Shown: in pieces, positions 7,456 to 16,045 of the stretch
How positions within the stretch are numbered: the first letter of the stretch is position 1
How the letters are laid out: each line of letters opens with the position of its first letter
Assembly: GCA_023450835.1 (NCBI GenBank)
Contig: JAEXGM010000079.1
Coordinates: 1 to 23,658 of the forward strand
Origin: Bacillota bacterium
GTDB lineage: Bacteria; Bacillota; Clostridia; Lachnospirales; Lachnospiraceae
Direction: 5' to 3'
Length of the DNA: 23,658 nt
Program-made: the position numbers and the translations under genes
The notes under the pieces: model-generated
What the model was told of the DNA's origin: nothing
Seen by the model: the letters and a program-made list of their open reading frames with translations, nothing else
The model's database searches: none

Positions 7456-10400
7456 TTATAGGTTTTCTTTTAAATTGGTAAAATAAATACCCGTCTTCTC
7501 TGAAAATACGACTCTCGCTACCGTATACAGTAAGTCAATCTCTGCCGGTACCATCTCATAGGTATGAAGTGTAAAAAAGCTTGGCTTCTCACTGACCGAA
7601 TCATAAATCCGAAGAGAGCTTGTCATATCGTTTATCAGTATATCTACCTCCTGAAAATAACCATGCTTGGAATCAATCAGAATAACCAGGTCCACCATTA
7701 CATGGTTAATTCTCAGATATTCATAAGCCTTTAATACATCCTTCACGATTCCACCGTCTTCCATTGAGGAAATCTTCAGAAGAAGAATAGGATTATCACC
7801 GGATATACCAAACTTCCATAAAAAGCTCTGATTCTTAAAGTTCCGCCTTATATTCTCATCGGGACCACGGTAAATACCGTCGGAATAGAAAATAGGACTG
7901 ATCAGATCCTGAAAGGCATTTAGCTGAAGGTTGGTGATTTCCAGATACTTTAGCTCCAGATCTTTTTGAAGCCTGAATTTCTCCAGAATATCATCAATCC
8001 GGTAACTTACGTTGAATTCTCCTGCGATTTTAATTGCCTCTTCCTTACTGCTGCACACACCGGTAATAAAAGATACGCAGGCGGTTTCTCCTGGTCCTAT
8101 GCAAAACTGCCCTCTTAAGCTCATAATCGGGTCATTGCAGAAACCTGAATTATTAAAGAAGGTAACGCTGTTAACAACGGAATCCGGGTCTTCCAAAGTA
8201 TTATTTCTTCCAATAAAGCGTTTTCTGTCATTTTCATGTTCTATTTTTTTGCAAAGCTTAGCCCCTGTTCTTACCATATGCATAAGATAAGGATTATCCT
8301 CCTCCTTCTTACGCCGTCTTTTCGTAAGGAAAATCTCATGTTCTTCCAGATATTCACTTTCCAGAAAAAGCTTGTTAAATGCAGGATGGCTTAACTCTGC
8401 CGCATGGGTATCATCCACAACTTCCATATAACTTGTCACTTCCAGCTGCTTTTCCTCTTTTCCGTGATTGGTAAATACAACTTTACGCACTTCAAAATCA
8501 TGGTCCGCATCCAGGCTGACAGTCATCTGGGTCGAGATATCTCCGTCTCTGCGCTTGAATTCCGCCTTATGAGGCCAGAATACCACCTGGTAATCATCCG
8601 GCTCTGTTCTGGTAGGATTATAAGTTGTACTCCAAATCTTCCCCCTTTTCATATCCTTGACATAGATATAATTACCGGTGTTGGCGTAAATATCCGATCG
8701 GAAACGGTAAAGCATCCTATCCTCATATTTGCTGAAACCATCCCCATCAGAGGTTAACATCAAGGAATACTTACCGTTTGACAGGTAATTTGCAACGGGC
8801 GGATTCATCGCCACACTGCTTACAAAGCGGTTACTGTAGATAACTTCTTTAAAGAGAGGCTTACCGATTTTTATGGTATATCCTCGTTTGGCAATGGAAA
8901 TCAGGTTGGACTGGCGTTTCTCCTCCAGCAGGACTTCTGTTGCCTTTATCATCATCTCTGCATGGAATCTTTCCCGAAGAATGCCCTCATTCAAATAATT
9001 ATTAATGGCGGCCAGATTCATTCCCTGATGATGTGCCATATAGGATTTTACAATGCAGTACGGGGTCATATCCACCGAATTCGGCACATTAAAGTCCACG
9101 GACTCATAGAAGCCGTAATCCCCGAAAGCGCCTAACTTCTTCAACCGCTTGAGATTCTTCATGCATTCCACATCTACGATATCCAGCGCCAGCATTGTTG
9201 CGTAAGGAGCAACTACCAGGCTGTTCCTGCGGACAGGCTGAAGTCTGATCTTTGGAACACCGAAGGCCTGATACTGGTAATTGGAGTTTAAGTCGAACCG
9301 GTAATACTGGGATTCTGATATACCCCAGGGAATCTTAGTCTCCTCCGCATACTTTATATGCTGAAGAACCGCTGCCTTAGAGGTCTGGGAATAAACCGAA
9401 CCTTCATATTCCTTGAATACTATATTTGGCATCAGATATTCAAACATCGTTCCGCTCCAGGATACAAAACACGGAATACCACCTACGATGGTCAGCGGTC
9501 TTCCAAGCTTATACCAATGCTTTAAAGGAATTTCTCCTTTCGCTATGGCTAAAAGACTTGTAAGTGCCGATTCGGATGCCATCAGGTCGTAACAGCCGTC
9601 ATCCAGCATATGGGAAGATACATGATATCCGATATGAAACAGGGTTCTCTTATCATTGAATAAGAAACGGAAATCAACATTTGCCAAAAGATAATCAATT
9701 CGATTACTAAGTGCTTTGATCCGATTAATCATATTATTAGCAAATTTATTGTCATTTTCTGCAATACTTCGAAGGGTAGGGCAGGCAGAAAAGCTCTCTT
9801 CCTTTAATTTAAAAGCGGAGGCTTCATCCACAATACTGTCAATAACATTCATTAACTGTCTGCTGTTATGATACTCTTCAGGCGGATTAAGATCCCTTCC
9901 ATGTAAATCATCCCAGATATCCGCGATATCCTTTACCACATCGCTTATCTTAGTATAATTATATTTAAGCTCATTCCTTATAGGAATACCTGTTCTTTGC
10001 TGGATTTCCTCGTTACTCTTTCTTAACATCACCCTGAGCTCAGACAGGAGACTGGACCTATAGACCGGCTTGTCGACCTGCTCCAGAAGGCCATTTTTTA
10101 AGGCAACCAGGTGTCCAAAGAAGTTACCGCTGTCTACGGTCGAGATATAGGCAGGATTTAATACTTCCAAGGATTCAAGATGATACCAATTATAGAGATG
10201 TCCTTTCCATTTCTCCATTTTATGAACGGTTTCCAGCAGATTTTCTGTTGCTTCAATGGTAGAACTTAAGGTTTCAAACCCAAAATCCCTGGCTGACAAA
10301 ATTGCCAGAAACTGAAGTCCGATATTGGTGGGGGAGGTTTTGTCACTGACTTTTTGGGCCATCCCAATCTGGTAATTATCCGGGCAGAGCCAGTTCGTTT

Positions 10401-13400
10401 CTTTTGTGGCAAGCTCCTTGAAGAACTGCCAGGTCCTGCGGGCAGTATCAAGAAGAAGTTCTTTATCTTCTTCATTGACCCGCATATAGAAATTCTTTTC
10501 CGGCTGGCTGATCTGGTATGCGACCTCAAAGGCAATGCTCCAGTCAGCAATCAGGATTGCTGCCAGAATAATTCCTGCCAGAGAGGGATACCCCAGAAAT
10601 AAAGTTACAACCAGCACCAGTACCGGAATGAAATTAGCCCACATTGTAAGAAAATACCCTTTTCTGGTGTTGACTATGGAGGCATCCACTGCTTCCGCGG
10701 TGTTCCAGCGAAGCAGATTCTTTTTGCTGACAAAGAGCCGGTACAGCGTTCTGACAATCGCATCCATTGCAATATAAGCCCTGTAAGGAGTAATGGTAAA
10801 TTCCAGGAATGTCCTTTCAACCATAGTACCAAGCTCCTTCAAGAATCCCTTATAAATAAGAGCAAGATTGGGCCGGATAAATTTCTGAGTAATCACCGCA
10901 ATAAATAAAATAACCAGATTAAATATATCACTGAAGAAAACAAGGGGTATCCATAGGTAATAGGCTTTAGGCATCCATGCCATATTCAGTAATATAAACA
11001 GGATTTTACTAAACGGAACCAGACTTCGTCTCAGGTTATCAAAGATTTTCCATTTTGATAATGGGCTTAAGCTTCTTCCATCCGGTGTCTTTCTGATAAA
11101 CAGCCAGGGCAGGAGCTGCCAGTCTCCGCGCAGCCATCGGTGCTCCCTCTTGGTAAAAGATAACACACTGTTTGGAAAGGTATCCATGGTCTTAGCCGCA
11201 CTGGAAAAAGCAGTTCGTGCATAGCAGCTCTCAAAAAGGTCATGGCTGAGAATACGGTTCTCCGGAACCTTCTTGTAAAGAAGCTTGTGAAAGGCTTCTA
11301 TATCATAGATTCCCTTTCCGGTATAGATACCTTCTCCAAAGATATCCTGGTAGATATCCGATATTACGGTTCCGTAATTATCAAGGCCTGATTCTCCTCC
11401 GAAGATTTTTGTAAACCTGCTGCCATTCCTGCCTACGATATGATTCCTTACCGCAGGCTGAATAATGACATAGCCTTCCATTACCTTCTGGCCTGCCGGG
11501 TCCAGGACCGGTTTATTTAAAGGATGATCAATCAAGCCGACCAGTTTTGCGGCATTGTCACGAAGCAGATTCGTATCTGCATCCAGTGTAATCACATACC
11601 GGAAGGTAGTTAGCAGCTCATTGTCACAATAGATAGATGAAAAGGAAGTCTCCTCCTTATTTGCTCCTGTTAACAGATAGTTAAACTCCTCCAGCTTTCC
11701 TCTCTTACGTTCCCAGCCCATGTAACAGTTCTCCGCTTCATTCCATTTGCGATAGCGAAAGAACATAGAAAAACGCTGGTGCGACCATGGATAGAGCTCA
11801 TTGAGCTCCTGCAAGCGAGCCGCAAGTGCGTTCTCAATTACCTGGTCCTTGGGCAGGAACTGCTCTGGGGAATCTTCAAAATCAAACAATAATGCAAAGT
11901 AAAGATTCGGCTGGCGGTTAGCCAGATAATGCTTCTGAAGCCGTTCCATATAGGTCAGGCCCTGTTCCTTTGAGGAAATTATAACCGGCATGACAACAAA
12001 GGTTCTTGCTTCCTCCGGTATTTCCTTCATATAATCCAGGGATGGAATCTTCTTAACTGTAATTCTTCTGGTAAAAATATAATTTATTATCTCTATGGAA
12101 ATACCGATTAGCAGCGGCATGACCACAAGAAGGGTAAGTACATACAGTCCGGTGACCCTCAGACCTCCAAGTGTTCGAGATGCATAGAGCAGGCAGACAC
12201 TTAAGAGCAGAATAACAAGGAACAGAGAAAGAAAATATATGTTTCCCTTTAAGTTCCTCTTTTTCTTAACACTTTCAGGAATCGGTCTTCCTAATGCTTT
12301 CGCTTTCAGAATGGGGTAACCTTTACCCACAAGATAAGCTCCCACATGATGGGAACAATGCAGGTCCTCTCTGCCCTGAATCGCCAGTTCCAGACAGTCC
12401 CTTGCAATCTTTTCTTCCATCAGCCGATAACGGAGCGACAGCTTCACAATAATGCCCCGATACATTCCTCTTGCTTCCAAATCCATCTTAGAATAGATGC
12501 CCTCCGGGTCCTGTGACAAAATCTTCTCCAGGCAGGAGTATTCCTCAAAGAATTTTTCCTCATCTACTTCATTGATATCCCTCAGGCCGACAATTAAAGT
12601 CCTGATATTCGTCTCAAGAAATGATTCAATCTTTCCTTCCTGCAAAAATATTTCAGAAGTTTTCACCTGGCGTTCCAAAGGAGCAAAATGATAATCCAGA
12701 TATTTCTGAATGGATACCTCATCATAGGACATATTTTTCAGCAGGTATACTACATGGGCATGAAAGGAATAGTTCAGCCGCAGGTCATCTTCTATATTAC
12801 AAAGGAGCGCCGATATATCAGCTGTACTCTGTTCGTTTCCCTCCAGCTTTTCCCGCAGGAATTTCTCTGCCTTCGACTTCACATCAATCATTGTGAGAAT
12901 TTCATCCGCAATTACAATAATTTCTTCCAGAATACAGAAACCCAGCACTTCCGGCAACACCCAGATTTCCTTATCCGTAAGCGGTATCTTCTCCTGATAA
13001 GCTCTTAACATGACAGAAATATTTTCTTCACTTAAATGCCCGCCGGAAAGAGCCACCATCTTTTTAGCCACAACATAAATACGAGGAAAGTTACGGTATT
13101 CCTTTCCCTTTAAGACCGGCAAGACAGCGTAACTTGTTCCGGATGTACGCACTTTTTTAATTTCCCGGTACATCATCTGGAAATTATCAAAGAGCCAGCG
13201 TGCTGCGGGAATCAAAGAAATAATATCGGTGGATAAGGCAGAGATCCTGTCTCTGATTCTATTCAGTTTCTTATATGCCACCTGATTATAATCATTAAGA
13301 ACAAAGCTGTACCCGGTCAGCCTTACCTGACTATGGCCTTCTGCCAGATTAAGCATTTGTTTCTCCCATTCGCTTGGCCCCGGTTTCTCTCCGTCTCCCA

Positions 13401-13557
13401 GAGAATAGGGCGGGAAATGCACTTTCTTTCCGAAATGGCTAAACCGGTTGTACAACATTAATAAAACCAAACACATCAATGTAATCAGTAACAATAATAT
13501 AACCTGCAGAAACGGTGAATTTATATAAAAATTAATTCCATCCAACAAGATCAGCAA
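7456..13557 (-). CDS. GT84 cyclic beta-1,2-glucan synthase, glycosyltransferase and cyclisation subunit
   Basis: A 2033-aa membrane protein. In order: a membrane anchor at about 17-37; an N-terminal helical region; two helices at about 437-497; a GT2-like GT84 catalytic core with TLDADTN at about 657-663 (sugar-nucleotide/metal site) and REHRWLRGDWQ at about 803-813 in the acceptor position; further helices at about 858-897 and 967-1018; a glycoamylase-like region at about 1050-1560 (WGISESQYYRFD, YMAHHQGMN) corresponding to the domain now called GH189, which closes the ring; then a GH94-type beta-sandwich to the end. Single-chain NdvB/Cgs enzymes run on into a GH94 barrel; here the chain stops and GH94 is separate. 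The start is TTG at 13557 with AAGGAGG 8 nt upstream. The product would be UDP-glucose-derived beta-1,2-glucan at the membrane. No exporter of the NdvA type lies in this window. Confidence 0.88.
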   Translation of the reverse strand: MLILLDGINFYINSPFLQVILLLLITLMCLVLLMLYNRFSHFGKKVHFPPYSLGDGEKPGPSEWEKQMLNLAEGHSQVRLTGYSFVLNDYNQVAYKKLNRIRDRISALSTDIISLIPAARWLFDNFQMMYREIKKVRTSGTSYAVLPVLKGKEYRNFPRIYVVAKKMVALSGGHLSEENISVMLRAYQEKIPLTDKEIWVLPEVLGFCILEEIIVIADEILTMIDVKSKAEKFLREKLEGNEQSTADISALLCNIEDDLRLNYSFHAHVVYLLKNMSYDEVSIQKYLDYHFAPLERQVKTSEIFLQEGKIESFLETNIRTLIVGLRDINEVDEEKFFEEYSCLEKILSQDPEGIYSKMDLEARGMYRGIIVKLSLRYRLMEEKIARDCLELAIQGREDLHCSHHVGAYLVGKGYPILKAKALGRPIPESVKKKRNLKGNIYFLSLFLVILLLSVCLLYASRTLGGLRVTGLYVLTLLVVMPLLIGISIEIINYIFTRRITVKKIPSLDYMKEIPEEARTFVVMPVIISSKEQGLTYMERLQKHYLANRQPNLYFALLFDFEDSPEQFLPKDQVIENALAARLQELNELYPWSHQRFSMFFRYRKWNEAENCYMGWERKRGKLEEFNYLLTGANKEETSFSSIYCDNELLTTFRYVITLDADTNLLRDNAAKLVGLIDHPLNKPVLDPAGQKVMEGYVIIQPAVRNHIVGRNGSRFTKIFGGESGLDNYGTVISDIYQDIFGEGIYTGKGIYDIEAFHKLLYKKVPENRILSHDLFESCYARTAFSSAAKTMDTFPNSVLSFTKREHRWLRGDWQLLPWLFIRKTPDGRSLSPLSKWKIFDNLRRSLVPFSKILFILLNMAWMPKAYYLWIPLVFFSDIFNLVILFIAVITQKFIRPNLALIYKGFLKELGTMVERTFLEFTITPYRAYIAMDAIVRTLYRLFVSKKNLLRWNTAEAVDASIVNTRKGYFLTMWANFIPVLVLVVTLFLGYPSLAGIILAAILIADWSIAFEVAYQISQPEKNFYMRVNEEDKELLLDTARRTWQFFKELATKETNWLCPDNYQIGMAQKVSDKTSPTNIGLQFLAILSARDFGFETLSSTIEATENLLETVHKMEKWKGHLYNWYHLESLEVLNPAYISTVDSGNFFGHLVALKNGLLEQVDKPVYRSSLLSELRVMLRKSNEEIQQRTGIPIRNELKYNYTKISDVVKDIADIWDDLHGRDLNPPEEYHNSRQLMNVIDSIVDEASAFKLKEESFSACPTLRSIAENDNKFANNMINRIKALSNRIDYLLANVDFRFLFNDKRTLFHIGYHVSSHMLDDGCYDLMASESALTSLLAIAKGEIPLKHWYKLGRPLTIVGGIPCFVSWSGTMFEYLMPNIVFKEYEGSVYSQTSKAAVLQHIKYAEETKIPWGISESQYYRFDLNSNYQYQAFGVPKIRLQPVRRNSLVVAPYATMLALDIVDVECMKNLKRLKKLGAFGDYGFYESVDFNVPNSVDMTPYCIVKSYMAHHQGMNLAAINNYLNEGILRERFHAEMMIKATEVLLEEKRQSNLISIAKRGYTIKIGKPLFKEVIYSNRFVSSVAMNPPVANYLSNGKYSLMLTSDGDGFSKYEDRMLYRFRSDIYANTGNYIYVKDMKRGKIWSTTYNPTRTEPDDYQVVFWPHKAEFKRRDGDISTQMTVSLDADHDFEVRKVVFTNHGKEEKQLEVTSYMEVVDDTHAAELSHPAFNKLFLESEYLEEHEIFLTKRRRKKEEDNPYLMHMVRTGAKLCKKIEHENDRKRFIGRNNTLEDPDSVVNSVTFFNNSGFCNDPIMSLRGQFCIGPGETACVSFITGVCSSKEEAIKIAGEFNVSYRIDDILEKFRLQKDLELKYLEITNLQLNAFQDLISPIFYSDGIYRGPDENIRRNFKNQSFLWKFGISGDNPILLLKISSMEDGGIVKDVLKAYEYLRINHVMVDLVILIDSKHGYFQEVDILINDMTSSLRIYDSVSEKPSFFTLHTYEMVPAEIDLLYTVARVVFSEKTGIYFTNLKENL

Positions 13558-13728
13558 TTGGAGTTCCTCCTTATTTAAGAAATACTTCAGACAAAATAGA
13601 ATCTTCTGAGAGACATTCTGCCCGTTTTTCTATAAAAAAAGCATAATACTTTATTATAGGCATTTCTTATATTTTTATTTATTTTTTGTCAGATTAATAA
13701 AATTTATACAAACTCAATTCACTCTAAA

Positions 13729-13768
13729 GAACAAGGAGCGCTGGCAGATTGCCGGCGCTCCTTGTTCT
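13729..13768. terminator. Strong terminator hairpin
   Basis: A 14-bp perfect outer stem (AGAACAAGGAGCGC / GCGCTCCTTGTTCT) continues through a T-G pair and GGC/GCC to a 5-nt loop. Read leftward it is followed by TTTAG. It ends the flavoprotein operon and isolates the glucan synthase genes, which therefore need their own promoter. A TATAAT on the minus strand about 100 bp before the synthase start has no good -35. Confidence 0.75.
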
Positions 13769-13824
13769 TTCTGACTATATTCAAAATCTTATCTTTTTTA
13801 ATATTCTGATTAAGCTATTGCTGA

Positions 13825-14502
13825 TTACTTACCGCCTGAAATGACGTTAATATATTCCTCGGTAGATAATAGCTCTGAATTCAGACCTGCTGACACTTCA
13901 TCGGATATCTTAACATTTGATGCAATCTGAAAACCGGCCTGTTTAACAAACCAAAGATATTCCTGTACTTTTTCCTGTATTTCAGCTCTATTCATCCGAA
14001 GCAGCATTCCATTGTTCCGATATATCTCCAATATCGGGTTCGAGGTCTTCATTACTTCGTGCATGGTATTAAAATTATTTTCACCCGGAAAGCCTGAGTT
14101 TGATATTACTACGATATCAGGCGATTTTGTTAATTTATTTTCCATATCAAAACTACCGTCTGTTTCCACTACATTGGGGTTTTTTAGAGGAATCAACCTG
14201 TCAGCAAAGTTTTTAAGACAGGCGGTCATATTCCAAAGGTAAACCGGAGTTGCAAAACATACCATATCAGAACTTTTATATAGCTCAAGTAATTCACTCA
14301 TATCATCCTGATAGATACATTTCCCCGGGGTTTTAAACCAGCAGGAAAAACACCCTGTACAGTGGTTAATGTTCTTATTAATTAAAAAAATATTTTCTGT
14401 TTCCGCGCCGGCTTCCTGCGCCCCTGCTAGGAATGCTTCCACCATCACGTTTGTATTACTGCGAACTCCTTTGGGGCTTCCGTTAAAAGCAGTAATTCTC
14501 AT
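13825..14502 (-). CDS. NAD(P)H-dependent Fe-S flavoprotein (FMN reductase fold)
   Basis: A 225-aa flavodoxin-fold protein. The opening MRITAFNGSPKGVRSNTNVM holds the FMN phosphate-binding loop GSPKGVRSNT of the NADPH-dependent FMN reductase/WrbA superfamily. Cys48, Cys51, Cys54 and Cys62 (C-x2-C-x2-C-x7-C) match the compact cysteine motif of archaeal iron-sulfur flavoprotein (Isf), which binds a [4Fe-4S] cluster. TPVYLWNMTACLKNFADRL is the usual flavin-contacting segment of this group. Isf-like proteins transfer electrons and can reduce oxygen or peroxide; the role here is not shown. Its ATG overlaps the stop of the upstream TetR gene by 4 nt (ATGA), so translation is probably coupled and the regulator controls it. 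Confidence 0.85.
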   Translation of the reverse strand: MRITAFNGSPKGVRSNTNVMVEAFLAGAQEAGAETENIFLINKNINHCTGCFSCWFKTPGKCIYQDDMSELLELYKSSDMVCFATPVYLWNMTACLKNFADRLIPLKNPNVVETDGSFDMENKLTKSPDIVVISNSGFPGENNFNTMHEVMKTSNPILEIYRNNGMLLRMNRAEIQEKVQEYLWFVKQAGFQIASNVKISDEVSAGLNSELLSTEEYINVISGGK

Positions 14503-15071
14503 ATTACTATCATCTCCTTAAGTATATTTATCTGCTGAGCTACCAGTTCTTCGGTGACCGTAAGAACAGAGGCAGAGGTCTTCAGTCCATCAAAAAAGTA
14601 AATAATATGCACTGCTACAGCAGAAACATCAAATTCCTTAAATGCTCCGGACTCCTGACCATATCGGAATAAATTGCAAAGTAAATCAACTGACAGCTCC
14701 ACCCTTTTATCAAAATAAGTACGCTGTTCTGGTTCCGCAAAAGCAAATTCGTGGGTGGCAAAGAACAATCCTTTATTTTTACTGAAAATTGCCTCTTTCT
14801 CATGTTCCAGGTAATGTTCCAGTATCACCTTTGCAGGTGCTTTTGTCTCGATTGCCTGTTTCACAGCCTCAATATCATCATCTATGTCTCTGTCAAGCAT
14901 AGCAATGAAGATTTCTTTTGGGGAAGAGAAATAACGATACAAGCCCCCTCTGCTTAATCCGCAGCTATCACATATATCTTTCATAGTAACAACTTGATAA
15001 CCCTTTTCTGCAAACAACTGTGCTGACATATCAATGATATTATTTTTAGTACTATTTCCTTTCTCTGGCAT
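14499..15071 (-). CDS. TetR family transcriptional regulator
   Basis: A 190-aa TetR protein. The N-terminal DNA-binding domain is clear: IIDMSAQLFAEKGYQVVTMK, then helix-turn-helix DICDSCGLSRGGLYRYFSS. The C-terminal half resembles the YcdC/AcrR-like ligand domains. I start at 15071, where AAGGAGG stands 7 nt upstream. An ATG at 15119 in the same frame would place 16 residues across the operator and ribosome binding site, so it is unlikely. The promoter just upstream has an operator in its spacer and a second one after the start point, consistent with autorepression. It is the first gene of a two-gene operon with the Fe-S flavoprotein, suggesting it senses a compound the flavoprotein reduces or an oxidative signal (inference). 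Confidence 0.9.
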   Translation of the reverse strand: MPEKGNSTKNNIIDMSAQLFAEKGYQVVTMKDICDSCGLSRGGLYRYFSSPKEIFIAMLDRDIDDDIEAVKQAIETKAPAKVILEHYLEHEKEAIFSKNKGLFFATHEFAFAEPEQRTYFDKRVELSVDLLCNLFRYGQESGAFKEFDVSAVAVHIIYFFDGLKTSASVLTVTEELVAQQINILKEMIVI

Positions 15072-15095
15072 TACAAAGCCTCCTTCCTTAAAAAA

Positions 15096-15147
15096 GCGAC
15101 ACGCATGCCGCTTTTTCAATTTTACGACATGCGTGTCGCTTTGTCAA
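15096..15147 (-). promoter_or_regulatory. Near-consensus promoter with two TetR-type operators
   Basis: Read leftward: perfect TTGACA (15147-15142), a 17-bp spacer (15141-15125), TAAAAT (15124-15119). The site ACGACATGCGTGTCGC (15124-15139) fills the spacer. A second copy, in the opposite orientation, GCGACACGCATGCCGC (15096-15111), lies just after the expected start of transcription; centres are 28 bp apart. The core is the inverted repeat CGACA-n4-TGTCG. These GC-rich boxes stand out from the AT-rich surroundings and should be bound by the TetR protein encoded directly downstream. Confidence 0.8.
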
Positions 15148-15208
15148 TGTTTTATTTACAAAACATCTTGGATATTATGATTATTAGGCTCATACAGAAG
15201 CAAATAAT

Positions 15209-15427
15209 GAGCTGACTCAGATTCGGCGAGAAATTGCAGGATTAATGCAAGGAATACGGAAATGGATCGTACCAGATCGAATACAGCCTTCAGAACTGGG
15301 GGATTGGGGCGAGCTTCTGCAAAAGGGGCTTATTGACGAGCTGCATTTTGCCTATTTTCCGTTAATTGCCGGAGAAGGAATTCATTCACCATCATTATTA
15401 TCCTTACAGTTTACCTGGAACAGATAA
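15209..15427 (+). pseudogene. Relic of a RibD_C/dihydrofolate reductase-like gene
   Basis: An open frame ending at 15427 encodes ELLQKGLIDELHFAYFPLIAGEG (here at 15315-15380), the C-terminal signature of the RibD C-terminal/DHFR-like family ('GLIDEL...P...GxG'). These proteins run to about 180 residues, but here only about 60 remain. The region upstream has no family sequence, no ribosome binding site and a stop at 15209-15211. After GEGIHSP the sequence diverges and ends inside an inverted repeat. I therefore treat it as a decayed fragment; the original enzyme would have bound NADPH and reduced a pteridine- or pyrimidine-like substrate. Confidence 0.5.
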
Positions 15428-15437
15428 TAATGATGGT
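15388..15437. repeat. Perfect 15-bp inverted repeat
   Basis: The arms ACCATCATTATTATC (15388-15402) and GATAATAATGATGGT (15423-15437) are perfectly complementary around a 20-nt loop. It overlaps the end of the DHFR-like relic and lies just downstream of the leftward kinase gene. There it could serve as a 3' hairpin, although no T-run follows. Confidence 0.6.
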
Positions 15438-15449
15438 ATCTGAATATAA

Positions 15450-15947
15450 TTACTCTTCTCCCTCAATCACTATAATCTCACCCTCATCAGCAGCTGGCGG
15501 TTGGAAATGATCATAATATAACGAAGCAGTTTCTTCTGTCAACATGATATCATTTTGATGACTTCCGTTCCTTTTACGAATTCGCTCCATCGCAACTTCT
15601 TTCGGTGTCTTGATATAGTAGATTTTAGGTTCAATACTATAAGCTTTTAATAACGAAATATATTCTGCTCTCATTTCTCTAGACCAAAAGGAATAATCAA
15701 GAATAACATCCGTTCCTTGCTCAATAAGCGATATCAGCTTTAAGTCCAAATAGTTCTTAATATCTCTTACAACGTCCTCCGGTAAAGGATGCTCTTTAAA
15801 ACCTCTTTTAAATGATTCTGCATCATAAGAAAGAATCGTCATCCCTGTTTCTTCGAATTTCTTTGCTAAGGTTGATTTACCTGATCCTGCCGGCCCGCAC
15901 ATTAATATAACTTTACTTGCGGAAGATTTATTGACCGATTCTTTCAT
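15450..15947 (-). CDS. Small P-loop kinase (AAA_33/zeta-like ATP-binding protein)
   Basis: A 165-aa protein with a Walker A loop GPAGSGKS at residues 18-25, followed by an Asp-containing segment (SYDAESF), a Walker B-like strand VILDYSFWS, and a lid with MERIRKRNGSH. This is the layout of AAA_33 kinases, a group that includes polynucleotide kinase, gluconate kinase-like and zeta-toxin-like proteins that phosphorylate small molecules or RNA ends. No antitoxin-like gene is next to it, so a toxin role is unlikely. The ribosome binding site GAGGAGG is 8 nt before the ATG. It lies 98 nt downstream of the TIM-barrel-like gene on the same strand and may belong to that operon. The substrate is not identifiable. 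Confidence 0.8.
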   Translation of the reverse strand: MKESVNKSSASKVILMCGPAGSGKSTLAKKFEETGMTILSYDAESFKRGFKEHPLPEDVVRDIKNYLDLKLISLIEQGTDVILDYSFWSREMRAEYISLLKAYSIEPKIYYIKTPKEVAMERIRKRNGSHQNDIMLTEETASLYYDHFQPPAADEGEIIVIEGEE

Positions 15948-16045
15948 TGTTCTGACCTCCTCTTATTGCATTGGAAACTGCTCTTTTAAAGCATTGATTT
16001 ACTTGACAGATAAAGCACAGAACCAGGCAAGCTTTGATATACAAA

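Noticed and set aside
7424..7476. Programmed frameshift producing a full-length fused synthase
   Set aside because: The -1 frame meets TAG after seven codons, and the GH94 gene has its own strong ribosome binding site, so separate translation is the simpler reading.
7034..13008. Many plus-strand open frames of 60-117 codons opposite the synthase genes
   Set aside because: They are antisense shadows of clearly coding minus-strand genes, with no family motifs or ribosome binding sites.
15450..15947. Zeta-type toxin of a toxin-antitoxin pair
   Set aside because: Only the P-loop kinase fold is shared; no small antitoxin gene is adjacent and the gene seems to belong to a metabolic operon.
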